Below the pieces are notes generated by a model. The model ran no database searches and had not been told where the DNA came from. It saw nothing but the letters and a program-made list of their open reading frames with translations. This document shows positions 19,509-29,503 of a stretch of DNA of 64,000 bases, in pieces. Numbering within the stretch: position 1 is the stretch's first letter; each line of letters starts with the position of its first letter. Source of the DNA: Acinetobacter sp. WCHA45 (GTDB lineage: Bacteria > Pseudomonadota > Gammaproteobacteria > Pseudomonadales > Moraxellaceae); NCBI RefSeq assembly GCF_002165255.2, contig NZ_CP028561.1, positions 248,001 to 312,000 of the forward strand, read 5' to 3'. Both the position numbers and the translations under genes were made by a program.

Positions 19509-19965
19509 TATTGCACTAATTTTGAGCATTATTGGCGCTTTTTTAAGGCGAAATGACTTATTTTGGTGCAAAAAAACCTGATAAGATATAGCTTTAGCCT
19601 ATTATAAATTAAGGTTATTTTAATTTTTTTAATGATTTAGTAAATTTATGATTAATTGGTATGTTTTTTGCTTCCTTGTGGTGCTAATTTATCTGCTCAT
19701 TGCACTTTTTCACACTAAACACCCAATTAATTTAGTGAAATGGAAAGTTTTTGTGCTTTACAAACATTGGTGAAGGTGTAATAACTGAAAACACTTTATA
19801 TGCTTGAGTACGCTGTTTCTTCTTAAAGAAAGGCGTATATTGCAAATCCGCCAGGAAAAATGTTTTTGCGAAGCATTGAACTTTATATGAGTTGATCGGC
19901 AATATCGCAGAAAATGAATTGATTGTTTGTTGCTCGAAAGAGCCATGTTGAAAGAAGGGTACGCT
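19509..19965. other. 457-base intergenic region before gltB
   Basis: AT-rich spacer between the SPOR-like gene and gltB. It holds one possible 41-codon gene (19648-19773). The last 190 bases must contain the gltB leader, but I see no single convincing promoter or operator. No terminator of standard form was found after the SPOR-like gene; a short ttagt/actaa hairpin at about 19504-19520 is weak. Confidence 0.5.
19648..19773 (+). CDS. Possible small membrane protein, 41 aa
   Basis: A short open frame starting ATG in an otherwise gene-free stretch. Its product begins MINWYVFCFLVVLIYLLIAL, almost entirely one membrane-spanning helix, followed by a basic, aromatic tail (HTKHPINLVKWKVFVLYKHW). 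This composition is that of a real single-pass microprotein, but the region is AT-rich, there is no clear ribosome-binding site, and I know no homologue. Treat as a candidate. Confidence 0.35.
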   Translation: MINWYVFCFLVVLIYLLIALFHTKHPINLVKWKVFVLYKHW

Positions 19966-22900
19966 ATGCACATGCCATCGCCTAATACTGTAGCTCCCGC
20001 TCAAGGCTTATATCAGCCTGATGAGTTTAAGGATAACTGTGGTTTTGGTCTGATTGCCCATATGAAGGGTGAATCAAGCCATCATCTGGTCGAAACTGCG
20101 ATTCACAGTTTAAGTTGCATGACGCACCGTGGTGGTATTGCCGCGGATGGTAAAACAGGAGATGGTTGCGGATTGTTATTGGCAATGCCAAAACAATTTT
20201 TCCGTGAAGAAGCTCAGAAGCTAGGCAGTAATCTAACTGAGATTTTTGCTGCAGGCACAGTATTTTTGAATATTGACCCTGCTTTAGCTCAAAATGCAAA
20301 AAACATTTTAAATAAAGAAATTGCAGCAGAAGGTTTAACGGTTGCGGCATGGCGTGTTGTACCAACAAATAATGATGCTTTAGGTGAAATTGCATTACAA
20401 TCACTCCCAGCATTTGAACAAATTCTAGTGAACTGCCCAATGGGTTTGACTGAAGTTGAATTTAACCGCAAGTTATTTTTAGCTCGTCGCCGTGCAGAAC
20501 AACAATTACAAAATGACCCATTATTCTATGTGACCACACTTGCAACAACTGTTATCACATATAAAGGCTTAATGATGCCAGCAGCAATTGCTGACTTCTA
20601 TACCGACTTAGCTGATGAACGTCTAAAATCGCATATTGTGGTATTCCATCAGCGTTTCTCAACCAATACTTTGCCACGTTGGCCATTGGCTCAGCCATTC
20701 CGTTATCTTGCGCATAATGGTGAAATTAACACCATTACAGCAAACCGTAACTGGGCACTGGCTCGTACGCCAAAGTTTGAAAATCCATTACTGCCGGGTT
20801 TAACTGAGTTAAATCCGATTGTAAACCGTACTGGTTCGGATTCATCAAGCCTAGACAATATGCTTGAAATTCTTGTTGGTGGCGGAATGGACTTATTCCG
20901 TGCACTTCGTATGTTGGTTCCACCAGCATGGCAGAATGTTGAAACTTTAGATGCTGATCTACGTGCATTCTATGAATTTAACTCTAAGCATATGGAAGCT
21001 TGGGATGGTCCAGCAGGTCTTGTGATCCAAGATGGTCGTCACGCGATTTGTATGTTGGATCGTAATGGTTTACGCCCTGCACGTTGGGTGATTACCAAAA
21101 ATGATTACATCACGCTTGCATCAGAGATTGGTGTATGGGGTTATGAACCAGAAGATGTTGTGTCTAAAGGTCGTGTTGGTCCTGGTCAAATCTTGGTTGT
21201 AGATACTTTGACAGGCAAAGTGCTTGATACGAAAGATGTCAGCAATCACCTTAAAAACATGCGTCCGTATCGTGAATGGTTGCGTGACCATGCGATTCGT
21301 TTGAAAGCGGATCCTCAGCTTGAAGAACAATTGAGTGATCAAGGTTTAACTGGTGATGCATTAAAAGCGGCTCAAAAAATGTTTATGGTGACATTTGAAG
21401 AGCGTGATCAGATTTTGCGTCCAATCGCAGAAAGTGGTCAGGAAGCTGTTGGTTCAATGGGTGATGATACCCCAATGGCAGTCTTGTCTCGTCAAGTTCG
21501 CCATGTATCAGACTATTTCCGTCAACAGTTTGCGCAAGTGACTAACCCACCAATCGATCCATTACGTGAATCGATCGTAATGTCATTGGAAACATGTTTG
21601 GGTCGTGAGCAAAATGTGTTTGAACAGGGTCCTGAACACGCTGACCGCATCATTATTTCAAGCCCTGTATTGTCACATTCAAAAATGCAGCAGCTTCGTG
21701 ATGTTGAAAAAGAACGTGCGGGTTATGCTGTTGCTGATATCAATCTGAATTATGCAGAAACCGAAGGTTTACAAGCCGCAGTTGCACGTATTTGTGAAGA
21801 AGCTGCACAAGCTGTTCGTGATGGTAAAACTTTAATCGTTTTGACCGATAAAAATATTCGTGAAGGCTTCTTGCCAGCAAACTCAGCATTGGTAACTGGT
21901 GCAGTACATCATTACTTAATTCAAGTTGGTTTACGTACTGATGCAAATATTTTGGTTGAGACAGGTTTCGCACGTGATCCACATCAATTTGCAGTACTGC
22001 TAGGTTTTGGTGCGACAGCAATTTACCCGTATTTAGCTTATGACGTGATTAATGATTTGGTTGCGAAAGGCGAATTATTGGGTGACCCAATTTATGCGCA
22101 AGCAAACTTCCGTAAAGGGATTGAGAAAGGTCTATTAAAAGTTCTTTCTAAAATGGGGATCTCGACAGTTGCCTCTTATCGTGGCGGCCAACTGTTTGAA
22201 GCAGTAGGTTTGTCATCTGAAGTCGTGGATAAATGTTTCCTTGGTGTACCAAGTCGTATCCAAGGTGCGACTTTCGCTGATTTAGAAAATGACCAGAAAA
22301 AATTGGCAAGCACAGCTTGGTCAAATCGCAAGCCAATTGATCAGGGTGGTTTACTCAAATTCGTATTCGGTAAAGAGTACCATGCGTTCAACCCTGATGT
22401 GATTAACTCATTGCATAAAGCGGTTCGTTCAGGTCAATATCAAGACTTTAAAGAATATGCTGAGCTAGTAAACAACCGTCCAGTTGCTACGATTCGTGAC
22501 TTATTCAAGTTAAAAACAACCGATTCGATTGCGATTGATCAAGTTGAAACGATTGAAGAGATTCTACCGCGTTTTGACTCTGCGGGAATGTCTTTAGGTG
22601 CATTGTCTCCAGAAGCACATGAAGCAATTGCAATTGCGATGAATACGATTGGTGGTCGTTCGAACTCTGGTGAGGGTGGTGAAGATCCTGCACGTTACGG
22701 CACGATTCGTAACTCGAAAATCAAACAGATTGCATCAGGTCGTTTTGGTGTAACTCCTGCGTACTTAACGTCTGCTGAAGTGTTGCAGATTAAAGTGGCA
22801 CAGGGCGCGAAACCAGGTGAGGGTGGTCAGTTACCAGGTGGTAAAGTGAATGGCTTAATTGCACGTTTACGTTACTCAGTACCGGGTGTGACTTTGATTT

Positions 22901-24450
22901 CTCCGCCTCCGCATCATGACATTTACTCAATTGAAGATTTGTCACAATTGATCTTTGACTTGAAGCAAGTCAATCCTCAAGCGATGGTATCGGTAAAACT
23001 AGTATCAGAGCCAGGTGTTGGAACGATTGCGGCTGGTGTGGCAAAAGCATACGCTGACTTTATTACCATTTCAGGTTATGACGGTGGTACAGCAGCATCT
23101 CCACTTTCATCGATTCACCACGCGGGCTCGCCTTGGGAATTGGGTTTAAGTGAAGCGCATCAAGCACTTCGTGTAAATGATTTGCGTGGTAAGGTTCGTG
23201 TTCAAACGGATGGTGGTTTAAAAACTGGTTTAGACGTGATCAAGGCAGCTATTTTAGGTGCTGAAAGCTTTGGTTTTGGTTCTACGCCAATGATCGCGTT
23301 AGGTTGTAAATACCTACGTATCTGTCACTTGAATAACTGTGCAACTGGTGTCGCAACACAGCAAGACCATTTACGTCAAGAGCATTATATTGGCGAACCA
23401 GAAATGCTAATCAACTTCTTCAAGTTTATTGCTGAAGAAACACGTGAATGGTTGGCTGCTTTAGGTGTTGCATCACTCAAAGATTTGATTGGTCGTGTTG
23501 ATTTGCTTGAGGTTTTACCAGGCGAAACTGAAAAGCATGCGCATCTTGATCTCAGTGCATTATTGACATCACATCCTGCTGCTGAAGGCAAAGCTCAGTA
23601 TTGCCAAGTTCAAGGTAATGCATCATTTGATAAAGGTGTTTTAGCTGAGAAAATGGTGGCTGAGATGTTACCAGCAATTGAAGCGGGTACAGGTGGTTCG
23701 TTTAACTTCACTGTTGGTAACTGTGACCGTTCGATCGGTGCGCGTATTTCTGGTGAAATTGCACGTCGTTATGGCAACTTGGGTATGGAAAACAGTCCAG
23801 TAGTCATGAATCTTGTAGGTACTGCTGGTCAGTCACTTGGTGTTTGGAACGCTGGTGGTTTGCATATCAAACTTGAAGGTGATGCAAACGATTACGTGGG
23901 TAAAGGTATGGCGGGTGGTCGTGTGTCGATCTTCCCACCAAAAGGTTCACCGTTCCAGACACAAAATACTGCAATCATCGGTAACACTTGTTTGTATGGT
24001 GCGACTGGCGGTAAGTTATTTGCTGCTGGTACTGCGGGTGAGCGTTTCGCTGTTCGTAACTCAGGTGCTTTTGCAGTCATTGAAGGTGCTGGCGATCACT
24101 GCTGTGAATATATGACAGGTGGTGTGGTAACTGTCTTAGGTAAAGTTGGTCATAACTTTGGTGCGGGTATGACAGGCGGTTTCGCTTATGTACTTGACCT
24201 TGATAACGACTTTGTTGACTACTATAACCATGAGTTGATTGACCTAAATCGTATCTCGACTGAGGCGATGGAAGATCATAAAGAAAACCTCCTCCGTATT
24301 CTCGATGAGCATATTCAAGAGACAGGAAGTGCTTGGGCATACAAAATCCGTAATGAGTTCGACTTCTATAGTCGTAAGTTCTGGCTTGTAAAACCAAAAG
24401 CTGCTAATTTGCAATCGCTTTTGAAAACAACCCAAGCCGATCCACAATAA
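19966..24450 (+). CDS. gltB: Glutamate synthase (NADPH) large subunit
   Basis: GOGAT alpha subunit; converts glutamine and 2-oxoglutarate to two glutamates, tunnelling ammonia between sites. From the ATG at 19966 the product is 1494 residues. A 24-residue propeptide precedes Cys25 (KDNC), the N-terminal nucleophile after cleavage. Domains: type II glutaminase, central domain, FMN-binding synthase domain, with the 3Fe-4S ligands at Cys1114, Cys1120 and Cys1125, then the C-terminal beta-helix with GXXG repeats. The start has aaagaagg 7 bases upstream; an in-frame ATG at 19927 has none. Paired with gltD downstream. Confidence 0.97.
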   Translation: MHMPSPNTVAPAQGLYQPDEFKDNCGFGLIAHMKGESSHHLVETAIHSLSCMTHRGGIAADGKTGDGCGLLLAMPKQFFREEAQKLGSNLTEIFAAGTVFLNIDPALAQNAKNILNKEIAAEGLTVAAWRVVPTNNDALGEIALQSLPAFEQILVNCPMGLTEVEFNRKLFLARRRAEQQLQNDPLFYVTTLATTVITYKGLMMPAAIADFYTDLADERLKSHIVVFHQRFSTNTLPRWPLAQPFRYLAHNGEINTITANRNWALARTPKFENPLLPGLTELNPIVNRTGSDSSSLDNMLEILVGGGMDLFRALRMLVPPAWQNVETLDADLRAFYEFNSKHMEAWDGPAGLVIQDGRHAICMLDRNGLRPARWVITKNDYITLASEIGVWGYEPEDVVSKGRVGPGQILVVDTLTGKVLDTKDVSNHLKNMRPYREWLRDHAIRLKADPQLEEQLSDQGLTGDALKAAQKMFMVTFEERDQILRPIAESGQEAVGSMGDDTPMAVLSRQVRHVSDYFRQQFAQVTNPPIDPLRESIVMSLETCLGREQNVFEQGPEHADRIIISSPVLSHSKMQQLRDVEKERAGYAVADINLNYAETEGLQAAVARICEEAAQAVRDGKTLIVLTDKNIREGFLPANSALVTGAVHHYLIQVGLRTDANILVETGFARDPHQFAVLLGFGATAIYPYLAYDVINDLVAKGELLGDPIYAQANFRKGIEKGLLKVLSKMGISTVASYRGGQLFEAVGLSSEVVDKCFLGVPSRIQGATFADLENDQKKLASTAWSNRKPIDQGGLLKFVFGKEYHAFNPDVINSLHKAVRSGQYQDFKEYAELVNNRPVATIRDLFKLKTTDSIAIDQVETIEEILPRFDSAGMSLGALSPEAHEAIAIAMNTIGGRSNSGEGGEDPARYGTIRNSKIKQIASGRFGVTPAYLTSAEVLQIKVAQGAKPGEGGQLPGGKVNGLIARLRYSVPGVTLISPPPHHDIYSIEDLSQLIFDLKQVNPQAMVSVKLVSEPGVGTIAAGVAKAYADFITISGYDGGTAASPLSSIHHAGSPWELGLSEAHQALRVNDLRGKVRVQTDGGLKTGLDVIKAAILGAESFGFGSTPMIALGCKYLRICHLNNCATGVATQQDHLRQEHYIGEPEMLINFFKFIAEETREWLAALGVASLKDLIGRVDLLEVLPGETEKHAHLDLSALLTSHPAAEGKAQYCQVQGNASFDKGVLAEKMVAEMLPAIEAGTGGSFNFTVGNCDRSIGARISGEIARRYGNLGMENSPVVMNLVGTAGQSLGVWNAGGLHIKLEGDANDYVGKGMAGGRVSIFPPKGSPFQTQNTAIIGNTCLYGATGGKLFAAGTAGERFAVRNSGAFAVIEGAGDHCCEYMTGGVVTVLGKVGHNFGAGMTGGFAYVLDLDNDFVDYYNHELIDLNRISTEAMEDHKENLLRILDEHIQETGSAWAYKIRNEFDFYSRKFWLVKPKAANLQSLLKTTQADPQ

Positions 24451-24474
24451 TTCCACGACTGCAAAGACATAGGC

Positions 24475-25943
<1,469 letters not shown>

Positions 25944-25968
25944 TTCATCTTTTTAGTTTGATTGCGAT

Positions 25969-25997
25969 AAAGCCTGCTCAAGCAGGCTTTATTTTTT
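25969..25997 (+). terminator. Rho-independent terminator after gltD
   Basis: Inverted repeat aaagcctgct / agcaggcttt with a tight loop is followed by a T-rich tract, 26 bases after the gltD stop. Confidence 0.88.
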
Positions 25998-26023
25998 CAT
26001 CTTATTTTTTTGGTCTTGGAAAA

Positions 26024-26188
26024 ATGTTTATTCAACTGATTCCAGAATACTTGTCTTATTATCAAGCAGATTTTCATCCTGCGAAACATGACTATACGAA
26101 ATTAGTGAATTATTGGAACGCACGTATGGTAGATGAGTATCGTATGGTCAGTTTTCAAGAAGAAAAATTTTCAAAATTATATAGTTAA
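26024..26188 (+). CDS. Hypothetical protein, 54 aa
   Basis: Small soluble-looking protein (MFIQLIPEYLSYYQADF at the N-terminus) rich in aromatic and charged residues, without membrane segment or signal. The ATG at 26024 is preceded by ggaaaa; a longer frame from 25892 would run through gltD and its terminator and is not credible. It stands alone between two terminators, suggesting its own short transcript. I do not recognise the family. Confidence 0.6.
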   Translation: MFIQLIPEYLSYYQADFHPAKHDYTKLVNYWNARMVDEYRMVSFQEEKFSKLYS

Positions 26189-26222
26189 TTCATTTTTTAC
26201 AAACATAAATGTTGTGCTTAAC

Positions 26223-26260
26223 AAGGCATTACTCAAGGTCATTCAGTAATGTCTTTTTTA
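26223..26260 (+). terminator. Probable terminator after the 54-aa gene
   Basis: Inverted repeat cattact / agtaatg, extendable across one mismatch by aag/ctt, is followed by six T and an AT-rich stretch. Confidence 0.65.
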
Positions 26261-26368
26261 TTTAAATACGTATAAAGTAACTTTAATAAATGTTACACAG
26301 CGAACAAAAAATCACATTACAATGAATTATTGCAAAAAATATAAAGAAAAACCTGAGGATAAATTTTT

Positions 26369-26959
26369 ATGAAAGTTATTAAGAAAACCGCATTAGCAAC
26401 AGTATTAACAAGCAGCTTGTTGTTCACAGGTTGTGGATATAATACTTTGCAAGTGAAAGATGAAGCTGTGAGTGCTTCATGGTCAGAAGTACAAAACCAA
26501 TATCAACGTCGTGCTGATTTAGTTCCAAATCTTGTTAATGTCGTGAAAGGCTATGCTAAACATGAGGAACAAGTGCTCACAGAGGTGACTCAAGCACGCT
26601 CGAATGTTGCGGGTTTAAAAGTGGATAAAGAAGTTTTAGAAGACCCAGCGCTATTCGAAAAATATCAACAAGCACAAACTCAATTGACAGGTGCATTATC
26701 TCGTTTAATTGCGGTTTCAGAAAATTATCCAGATTTAAAAGCCAATGAACAATTCCGTGATTTACAAGCACAATTGGAAGGTACAGAAAATCGAATTGCG
26801 GTTGCTCGTAATCGATATATTACGACAGTGCAAGATTACAATTCATATGTGCGTCAGTTCCCACAAGCAATGACGGCAAAAGTCATTGGTATGAAAACCA
26901 AAGAGAACTTTAAAGCAGAGCAATCTGCGCAGCAAGCGCCAACAGTTTCATTTAATTAA
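26369..26959 (+). CDS. lemA: LemA family lipoprotein
   Basis: LemA-family proteins are four-helix-bundle membrane-attached proteins of unclear function, often next to TPM-domain proteins. The signal peptide ends in the lipobox LFTGC with Cys22, so this copy is lipid-anchored rather than N-terminally membrane-spanning. Family signatures are visible: QVKDEAVSASWSEVQNQYQRR, RADLVPNLVNVVKGYAKHE and ENYPDLKANEQF. 196 aa is typical. It is followed 37 bases later by two TPM-domain genes, the usual company. Confidence 0.94.
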   Translation: MKVIKKTALATVLTSSLLFTGCGYNTLQVKDEAVSASWSEVQNQYQRRADLVPNLVNVVKGYAKHEEQVLTEVTQARSNVAGLKVDKEVLEDPALFEKYQQAQTQLTGALSRLIAVSENYPDLKANEQFRDLQAQLEGTENRIAVARNRYITTVQDYNSYVRQFPQAMTAKVIGMKTKENFKAEQSAQQAPTVSFN

Positions 26960-26996
26960 GATTTGAAATTGTTCTTAATGGGTTTGGAGTTGCCAT

Positions 26997-28058
26997 ATGT
27001 TGGAAGAAATTAGACAAAAACTTAAGCAGCTTTCGGCTGTCCTCATGATTGTTTTTGTAACACTATTTTTTCAACATACAGTTTGGGCTGAGGTTGCGAC
27101 TGCAACAGATGAAACTGATTTAGTTGTTGCAGGTAAAATGATTCAGCAGCCACAACAAAATCAATCACAACCAAACACTACAGCACAACAAGCACCTATT
27201 TTACCGCAAGTTGCCAATGATATGGCTGAGGGTGAATCCATACGTGGTTTACCGACATTAAATCAGCCCATCATAGATCAAGCCAAAATATTAAGTGAGG
27301 CGGAAACACAGCAACTCAATCAAAAAATACTGACGTTGTATCAGCAGGGTAAAGCTCAGATAGGAGTGATTATTGTACCCACCACTGGACAGGAAGCGAT
27401 TTTTGATTTTGCTTTACGTACAGGTGAAAAATGGCAATTAGGTTCTGCTAAACGTGATAATGGTTTGTTGATGGCAATTGCAGTCAATGATCGCAAAATT
27501 CAGATTCTAACAGGTTATGGTCTCGAAGGTGTTTTACCTGATGTGGTTCTTAGCCGCATTATTCGTAATCAGATCACACCCTCTTTTAAACAAGGTCAGT
27601 ATGCACAAGGAATCTCATCAGGTTTGGATGAAATTAGCCGTATTGTGAACCTTGACCCTGAAATTGCCCAACAGGCTGCCCAAGAGCTTAAGGATCAACA
27701 TGACCAAGCCTTACACGAGCAGCAAGCGAAAGATAATACGCTAACTATGGCGCTATTTATCCTTATCGCTGGTATTGTCGGTTCATTCATTGTTGGCAAT
27801 CGTTTAAGTGCCTCCACTGCGGCAGTAGCTGCAACGGTTGCAGGACTAGTCAATGGGGCGGGGCTTGTGATGAGTTTATTACTCGGTATTGGAATTTTTT
27901 TTCTACTTATTACTTCATTGGCACAGCTTGTTTTTCAGGCCTTTTTGTCGAGTGGTGGGCGAGGGGGCAGTGGAGGAGGCTTTGGCGGTGGCAGTGGAGG
28001 TGGTTATAGTGGCGGCGGTGGCAGCTTTGGCGGGGGAGGAGCATCAGGCTCATGGTAA
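26997..28058 (+). CDS. TPM-domain membrane protein (YgcG type) with glycine-rich tail
   Basis: A 353-residue protein with an N-terminal signal or anchor (about residues 12-31), a Gln-rich linker, a TPM domain (about 85-220; motif GYGLEGVLPDVVLSRIIR), two hydrophobic segments (about 247-310) and a C-terminal tail of Gly/Ser/Phe/Tyr repeats ending SGSW. This architecture is shared by many YgcG-like envelope proteins found with LemA. TPM domains are linked to envelope quality control and photosystem repair in other organisms; the function here is not known. Its end overlaps the next gene. Confidence 0.88.
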   Translation: MLEEIRQKLKQLSAVLMIVFVTLFFQHTVWAEVATATDETDLVVAGKMIQQPQQNQSQPNTTAQQAPILPQVANDMAEGESIRGLPTLNQPIIDQAKILSEAETQQLNQKILTLYQQGKAQIGVIIVPTTGQEAIFDFALRTGEKWQLGSAKRDNGLLMAIAVNDRKIQILTGYGLEGVLPDVVLSRIIRNQITPSFKQGQYAQGISSGLDEISRIVNLDPEIAQQAAQELKDQHDQALHEQQAKDNTLTMALFILIAGIVGSFIVGNRLSASTAAVAATVAGLVNGAGLVMSLLLGIGIFFLLITSLAQLVFQAFLSSGGRGGSGGGFGGGSGGGYSGGGGSFGGGGASGSW

Positions 28059-28612
28059 TAAAGACAGATACAACACAGATTATTACCCAGCCTAAGCTGG
28101 ATGAGCAAGTTCAACCAAGCTTAAAGCGCTGGTTTAAACACTTCCTCTATATATCTTCTATGCATAATTATTTCAATAAAAACGATAGGATACAGATCGC
28201 TAAGGCTGTGCAGCATGCTGAAAAAGGTCATGCTGGTGAAATTCAGGTAGTGATAGAAGGACATATTCCATGTTCACAAGCCTATCACCAGAATACACGG
28301 CTACGTGCTCAGCAGCTATTTGCTGAATTAGGTGTTTGGGATACTGAACTCAATAGTGGGGTTTTGCTTTATTTAAATCTGTGTGAGCGCAAAGTTGAGA
28401 TTGTGATTGATCGGGGACTAAAAAATGCAACACAAGCTGAGACATGGAATGAAATTTGCCAAAATATCATTGTGAACTTAACCCAAAAACAATATTTGCG
28501 AGCTGTGACTGGTGGCGTGAATGAAATTGGTCAAATATTGGATCAATACTATGTAAAAACTGATCTGCATGATCAAAATGAATTGCCGAATGAACCCATT
28601 ATACTGAAGTAG
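28052..28612 (+). CDS. Cytoplasmic-looking TPM-domain protein
   Basis: Second TPM-domain protein, 186 aa, overlapping the previous gene by 7 bases. It keeps the TPM core (about residues 55-165: GEIQVVIEG, SGVLLYLNLCERKVEIVIDRG) but has neither a signal peptide nor a clear membrane segment; an amphipathic FKHFLYIS stretch near residue 30 might touch the membrane. A LemA-TPM-TPM trio with one long Gly-tailed and one short partner recurs in proteobacteria and probably works as one envelope system. Confidence 0.82.
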   Translation: MVIKTDTTQIITQPKLDEQVQPSLKRWFKHFLYISSMHNYFNKNDRIQIAKAVQHAEKGHAGEIQVVIEGHIPCSQAYHQNTRLRAQQLFAELGVWDTELNSGVLLYLNLCERKVEIVIDRGLKNATQAETWNEICQNIIVNLTQKQYLRAVTGGVNEIGQILDQYYVKTDLHDQNELPNEPIILK

Positions 28613-28677
28613 ATATAAACTATTGATTTTATTTTTTAAATTTTTTTAAAAATAATATTCTGTATTTTTAATTGTAT

Positions 28678-28691
28678 AGAGAATATTCTCT
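28678..28691. repeat. Palindromic 12-mer repeat upstream of pilA, copy 1
   Basis: agagaatattctct is a perfect 14-base palindrome. Its first 12 bases recur exactly at 28884-28895. Two copies of a palindrome within one promoter region suggest a dimeric regulator site, but AT-rich chance matches are possible. Confidence 0.45.
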
Positions 28692-28836
28692 TTATTCAGA
28701 TAGACGGATAGCAAAATTTCTATCTTTATAAATTCTTTTTTTTGTGATTTGTTTCGCTCATTTTTAAAACAAGTAGAAAATAATCAAGGTTGAACCTCTA
28801 CTACGTTAAAGATAAAAAGCGAAAGTTGACATTTTT

Positions 28837-28860
28837 TGTCATTTTTGTCTTTCGTGTGTC
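28837..28860 (+). promoter_or_regulatory. Three TGTC boxes, possible PilR sites
   Basis: TGTC occurs at 28837, 28846 and 28857, about 105-130 bases before the predicted transcription start. PilR sites in the Pseudomonas aeruginosa pilA promoter are described as spaced repeats ending in (C/G)TGTC at a comparable distance. Only the third copy has a G before TGTC, so the match is partial. Confidence 0.4.
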
Positions 28861-28883
28861 AGGATTGATTTATATATGAACAA

Positions 28884-28895
28884 AGAGAATATTCT
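28884..28895. repeat. Palindromic 12-mer repeat upstream of pilA, copy 2
   Basis: Exact 12-base match (agagaatattct) to 28678-28689, here with a shorter perfect core (agaatattct). It lies about 45 bases upstream of the sigma-54 type -24 element. Confidence 0.45.
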
Positions 28896-28938
28896 TTAAG
28901 TCTCTGTTTTTTTGCGTTAAAATTGGCTAAGCTAAGGA

Positions 28939-28955
28939 TTGGCATAGAACATGCT
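28939..28955 (+). promoter_or_regulatory. Sigma-54 (RpoN) type -24/-12 promoter of pilA
   Basis: ttggcatagaacatgct matches the TGGCAC-N5-TTGCA consensus with the invariant GG (28941-28942) and GC (28953-28954) exactly 12 bases apart. The predicted start, near 28966, leaves a 43-base leader before the pilA ATG. Major pilin genes of Pseudomonas are RpoN/PilR-dependent, which supports the reading. Confidence 0.75.
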
Positions 28956-29008
28956 AAATACAAAGTAGCTTGAAAGGCTTATAAAAATTTATACATTGGA
29001 GAAATGTT

Positions 29009-29434
29009 ATGAACACAATGCAAAAGGGTTTTACTCTTATCGAATTGATGATCGTTGTAGCGATCATTGGTATTTTGGCGGCAATTGCGATCCCTGCTTA
29101 CCAAGACTACACCATTCGTGCCCAAGTAACTGAAGGGGTAAACCTAATGGCTGGAGCAAAAGCATCTGTAACAGAGGTTTTTAATGATTCAGGTACTTTT
29201 CCAGCAACGAATAGTGCTGCTGGTCTACCAACAGCGACTTCAATTAAAGGTTCTTATGTAACTAAGGTTGAGTTGGCAACAGGTGGTGTAATTGTTGCCA
29301 CTTATGGCAACAAGGCAAATTCTAGTATTAGTGGTGGAACTTGTCGTGTTACCCCAGCTAATAACGGTGGTAGTATTTCTTGGACAGGTACTTGCTCATT
29401 TGATCAAAAATGGCGTCCAAAAGCGTTCCGTTAA
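29009..29434 (+). CDS. pilA: Type IV major pilin, intact
   Basis: The main subunit of the type IV pilus, used for twitching and DNA uptake. The seven-residue leader MNTMQKG ends at the prepilin peptidase site, giving a mature protein beginning [20 protein letters not shown] with the conserved Glu5. The globular part has one Cys pair near the C-terminus (GTCRV and GTCSF) that would form the D-loop disulfide; the chain ends KAFR, so there is no C-terminal serine of the kind modified by TfpO ligases. Total 141 aa. A terminator follows, then the glycan block. Only about the first 60 residues resemble the remnant pilin at 49795. Confidence 0.95.
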   Translation: MNTMQKGFTLIELMIVVAIIGILAAIAIPAYQDYTIRAQVTEGVNLMAGAKASVTEVFNDSGTFPATNSAAGLPTATSIKGSYVTKVELATGGVIVATYGNKANSSISGGTCRVTPANNGGSISWTGTCSFDQKWRPKAFR

Positions 29435-29451
29435 TTTTAACTTCGCTTAAC

Positions 29452-29480
29452 AAGAACCCGACTCGTTCGGGTTCTTTTAT
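29452..29480 (+). terminator. Rho-independent terminator after pilA
   Basis: Inverted repeat aagaacccga / tcgggttctt, five-base loop, followed by a T-rich end. It ends pilin transcription, so the glycan genes downstream rely on read-through or on a promoter of their own that I could not place. Confidence 0.88.
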
Positions 29481-29503
29481 ATCCTGTCCAACGAATTTAT
29501 GAT

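Larger units (their letters stand above)
28613..29008 (+). promoter_or_regulatory. 396-base control region of the major pilin gene
   Basis: Very AT-rich stretch with no credible gene. Listed separately: a repeated 12-mer palindrome (28678 and 28884), three TGTC boxes (28837-28860) and a sigma-54 type promoter (28939-28955). The pilA ribosome-binding site (tggaga) is at about 28996-29001, 7 bases before the ATG. No clear terminator for the TPM operon was found. Confidence 0.7.

Noticed and set aside
20027-20440. 137-codon minus-strand frame antisense to gltB
   Set aside because: Shadow of the gltB glutaminase region; composition (many His, Leu, Gln) is that of a mirrored frame.
27952-28058. 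Tandem DNA repeat
   Set aside because: The ggt/ggc-rich stretch encodes the Gly-rich tail of the TPM protein; copies are irregular and explained by coding.
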